From: Ruminococcus sp.
GTDB taxonomy: Bacteria > Bacillota > Clostridia > Oscillospirales > Ruminococcaceae
Direction of reading: 5' to 3'
Assembly (NCBI RefSeq): GCF_017464355.1
Contig: NZ_JAFUAG010000008.1
Span: 1 to 35,377 of the forward strand
Length of the DNA: 35,377 bases
Position 1 is the stretch's first letter; each line of letters begins with the position of its first letter. The translations under genes and the position numbers were made by a program. This document shows positions 30,526-35,377 of this stretch, piece by piece. The notes under the pieces were generated by a model that was not told the DNA's origin, made no database searches, and saw nothing but the letters and a program-made list of their open reading frames with translations.

Positions 30526-32244
30526 ATGGAAAATAACGAAGAGAAAGTTTCCACAGGCAGCGAGGAGCTGCTGAAAAAGATAGTTGACGATGAGAAGAAG
30601 GAAAAGTCCGATAAGGGCAGCGATAAAAAGGGCAAGGCTGAAAAGTCCAAAAAGGACCATGACAGCGGTGCTGCCAAAAAGCTGAAGCACGGCACCATGG
30701 CAACGGTGTTCACCTGCGTTTTCCTGGCGCTGCTGGTGTTGGTGAATGTGGTGGCTACTGTGCTTTTCGAGCGCTACCCCATAACCATCGACCTGACCAA
30801 GGACAAGATATATTCCATGACCGAGGAGTCGGAGGAGTATGTCAAGAACGTGGACAGAGATGTGCTTGTCACCATTTTTGCTGACGAGGAGACCTACATC
30901 AATTATTCCGCATACAACCAGCAGGCTATAGAGCTGCTGAAAAACTACTGCAAGATGAACCACCATATTTCCTACAGATTTATGGACATCGACTCAAACC
31001 CCGATGTTATCAAGAGCTACAGCGATAATATTTCCGAGTTCGATATCATCTTTGAAACTGACAGCGAGGTTGACGGCGAGACCGTAAAGCGCACCAGAAA
31101 GCTGGGCATGATCGACCTGCTGACCTTCAACGATGAGTTCATCACCCAGCTGTCCCAGTCGGGCATGAGCATCGACATCATCAGGGAGCAGGCAGGCAGC
31201 GACCTTAAGGTGCTGAGCTACTACGGCCAGGCGGTGGAGTCCTCAAATGCTGAGCAGGCATTCACCTCAGCACTGATGACCGTTACCGACCCCGACCCCG
31301 TTTATGTAACTTTCTTAAACGGCAGAAACGAAGCTGCCGACCTGGTAACAGGCGGTTCGCCCCTTTCATATTTCAAGACACTGCTGGTGGCCAACGGCTA
31401 CAACGTAAACGAAATAGACATCACCACCGAGGAGATACCCTCCGAGACAGATATAGCTGTCATAGCCGCACCTACTGTTGACTACCTCCCCGAGGAAGTC
31501 CAGAAGGTCAGCGATTTCCTGAACAACGGCGGCCAACTGGGCAGACAGCTCATCTATGTGGCTTCCTACAGCCAGGACAAAACTCCCAACCTGGACGAGT
31601 TCCTAGCGGAATACGGCCTGGAGATAGGCGACGGCGTCATCTGTGAGAGCTACGGCGAGAACTATATCAACTACCCCTATATAACCAAGGCTACCGATGT
31701 TTCGGATAATTTCAGCCAGGACGTTATCTCAAAGGACCTGCTGATAAGCGCCATGTATACCAGACCTGTAAATACCCTCTTTGATGAGCAGAACATGGTA
31801 TCTACCGAGAAGTATGTGCAGAGTACGGATAACGCTTATACAGCCGAGCTTGAATATAATTCCAGCTACGAGCAGGTGCCCTCTGATATCCTTACCAGAG
31901 GCAAGCAGTGCTACTTCGCTGTGGGCTCAAAGGCCAAGTTTGCCGATGACGGCAGCGGCGATACCGCTTACAGCAACGTACTGTGCTTCGGTTCGGAGTA
32001 TCTGCTGCAGTCGAATATACTTTCTGCACAGCAGTATGATAACAGCGAGTATTTCTTCAGCGTGCTGGCAGGTGTTACCCATAAGTCTGACGGCATATTC
32101 ATCAAGCCCAAGACCATAAAGGGCACTGCCTTTGATATCGACCAGAGCAAGAAGACCGTGCTGATGTGGACATTCATAGTTATACTGCCCGTGGCAGTGC
32201 TGGCTGTGGGACTTGTGGTTTGGTTAAGGAGAAAGAATAAGTAA
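30526..32244 (+). CDS. GldG-like accessory protein of the ABC exporter
   Basis: 572 residues. A long lysine-rich cytoplasmic N-terminus (1 to about 50) leads to a membrane helix (about 53-75) and a large extracytoplasmic domain of the GldG / intraflagellar-transport-like ABC family: YPITIDLTKDKIYSMTEESE, LVTIFADEETYINY, LLKNYCKMNHHISYRFMDID and a DUF-type central part ending EVQKVSDFLNNGGQLG. A second membrane helix (about 545-565) ends the protein with RRKNK. I start at ATG 30526, 8 nt after AGGAGG, since the GTG at 30517 lies inside that site. It overlaps the DUF4340 gene by 1 nt, and the three proteins probably form one complex. Confidence 0.88.
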   Translation: MENNEEKVSTGSEELLKKIVDDEKKEKSDKGSDKKGKAEKSKKDHDSGAAKKLKHGTMATVFTCVFLALLVLVNVVATVLFERYPITIDLTKDKIYSMTEESEEYVKNVDRDVLVTIFADEETYINYSAYNQQAIELLKNYCKMNHHISYRFMDIDSNPDVIKSYSDNISEFDIIFETDSEVDGETVKRTRKLGMIDLLTFNDEFITQLSQSGMSIDIIREQAGSDLKVLSYYGQAVESSNAEQAFTSALMTVTDPDPVYVTFLNGRNEAADLVTGGSPLSYFKTLLVANGYNVNEIDITTEEIPSETDIAVIAAPTVDYLPEEVQKVSDFLNNGGQLGRQLIYVASYSQDKTPNLDEFLAEYGLEIGDGVICESYGENYINYPYITKATDVSDNFSQDVISKDLLISAMYTRPVNTLFDEQNMVSTEKYVQSTDNAYTAELEYNSSYEQVPSDILTRGKQCYFAVGSKAKFADDGSGDTAYSNVLCFGSEYLLQSNILSAQQYDNSEYFFSVLAGVTHKSDGIFIKPKTIKGTAFDIDQSKKTVLMWTFIVILPVAVLAVGLVVWLRRKNK

Positions 32245-33755
32245 TGAACGGTAAGGTACAAGGCATCGTCATCTGCGGTGTTATAGCAGCAAGTCTGGCA
32301 GGTGTGCTGGTCTTCCTGAACACCACAGGGGACGGAAGTAAAAAGGACAGCAGTTCATCATCATCGGCTGACACAGCATCTTCCGCAGGGGAGATGGAGC
32401 ATTATGTGGTGCTTGACAAGGACGCCGCTGAGATAAGCGCTGTCACAGCAGTGAACGAGGCAGGGGGCTTTACGCTGGACAGACCTGCATCGGGCAAAAG
32501 TTCCTGGACTATAGAGGAGATAACCTCTATAAACCAGAACAAAGTCATGATAGAGGACGTAATAGACAAGTGCGGCCTGCTGGAAGCTTCCAAGATAGCA
32601 GAGGAGGGTGCTTCAGACCTGGGCAAATACGGTCTGGATGAGCCTGCTGCTAGCTTCACGGTAAGCTACCTTGACGGCAGCAGCAAGACAGTGCTTGTGG
32701 GCGATACCGCCCCTGACAGCAAGTACACCTACATCAAGCTTGAAGACGACGACACGGTGTATATGATGCTGGGTTCAAGGATAAAATATTTCCTTGAAAG
32801 CGCACTGGATTTTGCAAACCTTTCCCTCATAGCCCAGCCTGTCAACGACAGCGACTGGCCTGAGTACGGCAAGGAAACTATCACCCGCAGCGACTGGGAC
32901 TACAATGTGGTCTTCGAGAACGACCCCAAGGATATAGAGGGTATGCTTTCAAGCCAGGTAATAAGTGAGCCTATATTCGCATATCTTAACATTACGGGCT
33001 CCAGCGCCGTTACCCACGGTATGTGGGGGCTGACAGCCCACAGCTGTGCAGCTGCTGCACCCGATGAGGCTCAGCTGGCAGAGTTCGGCCTTGATGAACC
33101 GAGATGTGTGGTAAGCCTTAAGGGCGATGAGTACGACTACAAGCTTTCCGTGGGCGGCGAGGCCTATGACCCCGATGTGGCTGAAACAGATACTCCCGTG
33201 CTGCTGGGCTACTACTGCACGCTGGAAGGCGTTACAGGCTGCAACGCAGTTTATGTCATTCCCGAGCAGAACCTGCCCTGGGTGACTTTCAAGATAGAAG
33301 ATGTCATCTCCAACCTGATGACTACCAACTATCTGGTGGACCTGGCAGAGATGTCCATAGACATGGGCGGCACCAAGACAGTATACGATATCGAGACCAA
33401 CGGCGGCAGCAGCGATACCGATGAGAACGGCAAGGCAGCCGATGTTCAGGCTGTTACCGCAGGGGGCAAGGATATCGACGTTTACGAGTTCAAGAGCCTT
33501 TATCAGTTCATCATGTCCTGTCCCACCAACGAGATCTGCTTTGAGGATCCCTCAGGTGAGCCCGAGGTGACTATCACCGAGACCCGCAAGGACGGCGGCG
33601 AAGATGTCATCGAGCTTTACAAGGACACCGCAAGGCGCTATGTAGTCAAGCTCAACGGCAAGACCTCTTTCAGGATACAGAGTACCTGGGTGGACAGCCT
33701 GGGCACCAATATCGAAAGCGTGAACAACGGCGGAAAGGTCAACGATAACTATTAA
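32244..33755 (+). CDS. DUF4340 domain membrane-anchored protein
   Basis: 503 residues. A signal-anchor helix (about 5-23) is followed by a serine-rich linker and a large extracytoplasmic domain with the DUF4340 pattern: AGGFTLDRPASGKSSWTIEE, DLGKYGLDEPAASFTVSY with VLVGDTAPDSKYTYIKL, and a later repeat AEFGLDEPRCVVSL. The GLDEP motif, present twice, is a hallmark. Such proteins are regularly encoded after GldF/GldG genes; their role is unknown but they likely act with that exporter at the outer face. The ATG overlaps the GldG-like stop by 1 nt. Confidence 0.87.
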   Translation: MNGKVQGIVICGVIAASLAGVLVFLNTTGDGSKKDSSSSSSADTASSAGEMEHYVVLDKDAAEISAVTAVNEAGGFTLDRPASGKSSWTIEEITSINQNKVMIEDVIDKCGLLEASKIAEEGASDLGKYGLDEPAASFTVSYLDGSSKTVLVGDTAPDSKYTYIKLEDDDTVYMMLGSRIKYFLESALDFANLSLIAQPVNDSDWPEYGKETITRSDWDYNVVFENDPKDIEGMLSSQVISEPIFAYLNITGSSAVTHGMWGLTAHSCAAAAPDEAQLAEFGLDEPRCVVSLKGDEYDYKLSVGGEAYDPDVAETDTPVLLGYYCTLEGVTGCNAVYVIPEQNLPWVTFKIEDVISNLMTTNYLVDLAEMSIDMGGTKTVYDIETNGGSSDTDENGKAADVQAVTAGGKDIDVYEFKSLYQFIMSCPTNEICFEDPSGEPEVTITETRKDGGEDVIELYKDTARRYVVKLNGKTSFRIQSTWVDSLGTNIESVNNGGKVNDNY

Positions 33756-33792
33756 ACAGACATTAACTTTACAAGAAAGGCGGAGAGAAACA

Positions 33793-34068
33793 ATGAGTGA
33801 TACCAAGAAGAATTTTTTCACATATAAGGGCCTGCCCCTGGTAAGAAAGGGCAACCAGCTCTACTACGGCAATATGTACGACGATTTCGTGGTCTGGATG
33901 GAGATAAAGAGTACCAAAAAGGTGGGCGACCTGGAAGTTGCTGACAAGGTCAAGATAAGAAAGATGTCCACCGACCTGACCAAGCCCAGCATCGACAAGC
34001 AGACAGATACCGACAGCCTCTATGATGCGCTGGATATCGCCTGCGCCTGGCTGAAAGTCAAAGCCTGA
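33793..34068 (+). CDS. Small conserved protein of unknown function
   Basis: 91 residues, soluble, with no membrane segment or cysteine. Notable segments are KNFFTYKGLPLVRKGNQLYY, then DFVVWMEIKSTKKVGDLEVA and a C-terminal helix SLYDALDIACAWLKVKA. I do not recognise the family, though it looks like a compact beta-rich domain. AAAGGCGGAGAG gives a good ribosome binding site, and only 37 nt separate it from the DUF4340 gene, so it is the last gene of that transcript before a strong terminator. Confidence 0.8.
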   Translation: MSDTKKNFFTYKGLPLVRKGNQLYYGNMYDDFVVWMEIKSTKKVGDLEVADKVKIRKMSTDLTKPSIDKQTDTDSLYDALDIACAWLKVKA

Positions 34069-34094
34069 TAACATCAAGCTATAGTAAAAATCAG

Positions 34095-34122
34095 CGGAGA
34101 CCATGAACTGGTCTCCGTTTTT
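34095..34122 (+). terminator. Strong Rho-independent terminator before dusB
   Basis: CGGAGACCA (34095-34103) pairs perfectly with TGGTCTCCG (34109-34117) around a 5-nt loop, followed by TTTTT (34118-34122). It ends the ABC cluster transcript. The dusB-like ATG is only 11 nt further on, so that gene needs read-through or a promoter inside or before the hairpin; TATAGT at 34080-34085 is a weak -10 candidate. Confidence 0.92.
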
Positions 34123-34133
34123 GGGAGTGGAAT

Positions 34134-35108
34134 ATGGAAAAGATAGATATCGGCGGAGTGAAGATAGAAAGAACAGCTGCCCTGGCGCCTATGGCTTCGG
34201 TGGCGGATAAGTCCTACAGGCTGCTTTGCAGAGAGTTCGGTGCGGCCTATATGGTCAGCGAGATGATATCTTCAAAGGGACTTTGCTTCGGCGACCGCAA
34301 AACAGGCGAGCTGTGCGAGATAGAAAAGGAAGAGCGCCCCTACGCTTTGCAGATATTCGGCGAGGAGCCCTATTATATGGGCAAGGCCGCCTATCTGCTG
34401 GGGAAGTATGAGCCTGATATCATCGATATCAACATGGGCTGCCCCGTGCCGAAAATAGTGGGCAACGGCTCCGGCTCGGCACTGATGAAGGATATCCCCC
34501 GTGCAGCCGAGATAGCCCGCGAAACCGTGAAAAACGCTGCCTGCCCCGTTACGGTAAAGTTCCGTGCAGGCTGGGACGACAGCAGCATAAACGCAGTTGA
34601 ATTCGCTAAAGCCCTCGAACAGACAGGTGTCGCCGCAGTGGCCGTCCATGGCAGAACAAGGCAGCAGTTCTATTCGGGTGAGGCTGACTGGAGCATCATC
34701 AGGCAGGTAAAGCAGGCGGTGAGCATTCCCGTCTTCGGCAACGGCGATGTTAAGGACGGCGAAAGCTGCAAAAGAATGTACGAGGAAACAGGCTGTGACC
34801 TCGTCATGCTGGCCAGAGGCAGCTACGGCAAGCCCTGGGTCTTCCGTGAGATAGCCCATTACCTCGAAACAGGCGAGACCCTCCCCGAACCCGATATCGA
34901 AGAGCGCATGAGCATAATGCTCCGCCACTGCGCATACCTGTGCAAATATAAAGGCGAAGACCGCGGCATGAAAGAAGCCCGCAAAAACGTAGCCTGGTAC
35001 GTTAAAGGCCTGCCAAACTCCGCTAAATTACGCGCCGAGTGCGGCGAACTCTCGACCTATGCCCAGGCAGAACAAATGGCACAGCAGGTGATATCGTCAA
35101 ATAAATGA
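34134..35108 (+). CDS. dusB: tRNA-dihydrouridine synthase, DusB-like
   Basis: 324 residues. The FMN-dependent TIM barrel reduces uridines in tRNA to dihydrouridine with NADPH. Seen are LAPMASVADKSYRLLCREFG, the catalytic cysteine region DINMGCPVPKIVGNGSGSAL (Cys103), VTVKFRAGWDD, AVAVHGRTRQQFYSGEADW and FGNGDVKDGES followed by MLARGSYGKPW, all characteristic. A helical C-terminal domain binds tRNA. The subfamily is inferred from the GSALMKD element and could be a general Dus protein. GGGAGTGG 6 nt upstream supports the ATG. The palindromic repeat begins 60 nt after the stop codon. Confidence 0.9.
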   Translation: MEKIDIGGVKIERTAALAPMASVADKSYRLLCREFGAAYMVSEMISSKGLCFGDRKTGELCEIEKEERPYALQIFGEEPYYMGKAAYLLGKYEPDIIDINMGCPVPKIVGNGSGSALMKDIPRAAEIARETVKNAACPVTVKFRAGWDDSSINAVEFAKALEQTGVAAVAVHGRTRQQFYSGEADWSIIRQVKQAVSIPVFGNGDVKDGESCKRMYEETGCDLVMLARGSYGKPWVFREIAHYLETGETLPEPDIEERMSIMLRHCAYLCKYKGEDRGMKEARKNVAWYVKGLPNSAKLRAECGELSTYAQAEQMAQQVISSNK

Positions 35109-35167
35109 CCGCAAAAAAAGACCGCCTCCTAAGGGTAGTTCTCATAAAGAAGCTTATATGTTCTACT

Positions 35168-35377
35168 GGGGGAAACCCTTTTGAAAAAGGGTTATCCCCC
35201 AGACCCCCTCCCTAAAACTTCTATTTTGGGTGGGCGAAAGGTCACTGTTCTATGATAGAACAGCGAATGTCCGATACTTGCTATACTCTGTAAGTGCAGT
35301 GACCTTTCGCCCACCCAATATAAAAAGTCTTTGGAAAGGGGTTCGGGGGATAACCTTTCTTCAGAAAGGTTTCCCCC
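35168..35377. repeat. Large palindromic interspersed repeat at the right edge
   Basis: Two inverted arms flank a 49-nt centre (35248-35296). The inner 22 bp are perfectly inverted (35226-35247 and 35297-35318). The outer parts, about 58 bp each, are about 80% identical and each contains its own small hairpin beginning GGGGGAAACC. The right arm ends exactly at the window edge. No coding sequence lies inside. The layout resembles a non-autonomous MITE-like or REP-like element and could also terminate dusB transcription. Confidence 0.85.

Noticed and set aside
1-35377. tRNA, rRNA, phage, restriction-modification or toxin-antitoxin genes
   Set aside because: Both strands were read for cloverleaf-like sequences and for typical motifs of these systems and none was convincing.

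Overview
The window looks like chromosomal DNA of a moderately GC-rich, Gram-positive, cellulosome-type gut Firmicute, most likely Ruminococcus or a close relative in the Oscillospiraceae. The evidence is a secreted protein ending in a type I dockerin, the Firmicute gene order rimP-nusA-ylxR-ylxQ-infB-rbfA-nrnA-truB-ribF, strong Shine-Dalgarno sites with several TTG/GTG starts, SigA-type promoters with 17-nt spacers, and ABC/LCP/lipoprotein families typical of Clostridia. The genus is an inference; no rRNA or tRNA gene is present.

Layout. 1-2214 (minus strand): the possible first codons of a transposase-like gene at the left edge, a polytopic membrane protein with a short C-terminal peptide repeat, a zinc-ribbon protein and a sigma-70 family factor. 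A divergent promoter region (2215-2605) then drives a diguanylate cyclase with a LacI-like sensor on the plus strand (2606-4540).

4554-16913 (minus strand): a tightly packed gene set, most junctions overlapping by 4 nt. In transcription order it holds a dockerin-tagged PQQ-type beta-propeller, a membrane-anchored Ig-like protein with a DUF4430 (transcobalamin-like) C-terminus, an alpha/alpha-toroid protein with signal peptide and membrane anchor, MoxR ATPase, DUF58 protein, a TgpA-like membrane protein whose transglutaminase triad is lost, a small DUF4430 protein, EcfT, a fused EcfA-EcfA ATPase and an ECF S component. I read this as a surface capture and import system for a vitamin-like ligand. 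The alpha/alpha barrel and DUF4430 parts resemble the two domains of transcobalamin/intrinsic factor, so a corrinoid is the leading guess. It is the most interesting part of the window.

17186-19311 (plus): an SLOG/YpsA-like protein, a divergent LytR-CpsA-Psr-like membrane protein without the usual arginine motif, and a PII-like protein. 19496-28666 (plus): the rimP-nusA-infB translation/transcription operon with a terminator-like hairpin in its leader, continuing into rbfA, nrnA, truB, ribF and a lipoprotein. A structured intergenic element separates infB from rbfA.

28802-34068 (plus): a Gld-type ABC exporter cluster (ATPase, permease, GldG-like protein, DUF4340 protein) plus a small unknown protein, then a strong terminator and a dusB-like tRNA-dihydrouridine synthase. 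The window ends inside or at the end of a large palindromic repeat (35168-35377), probably an interspersed element.
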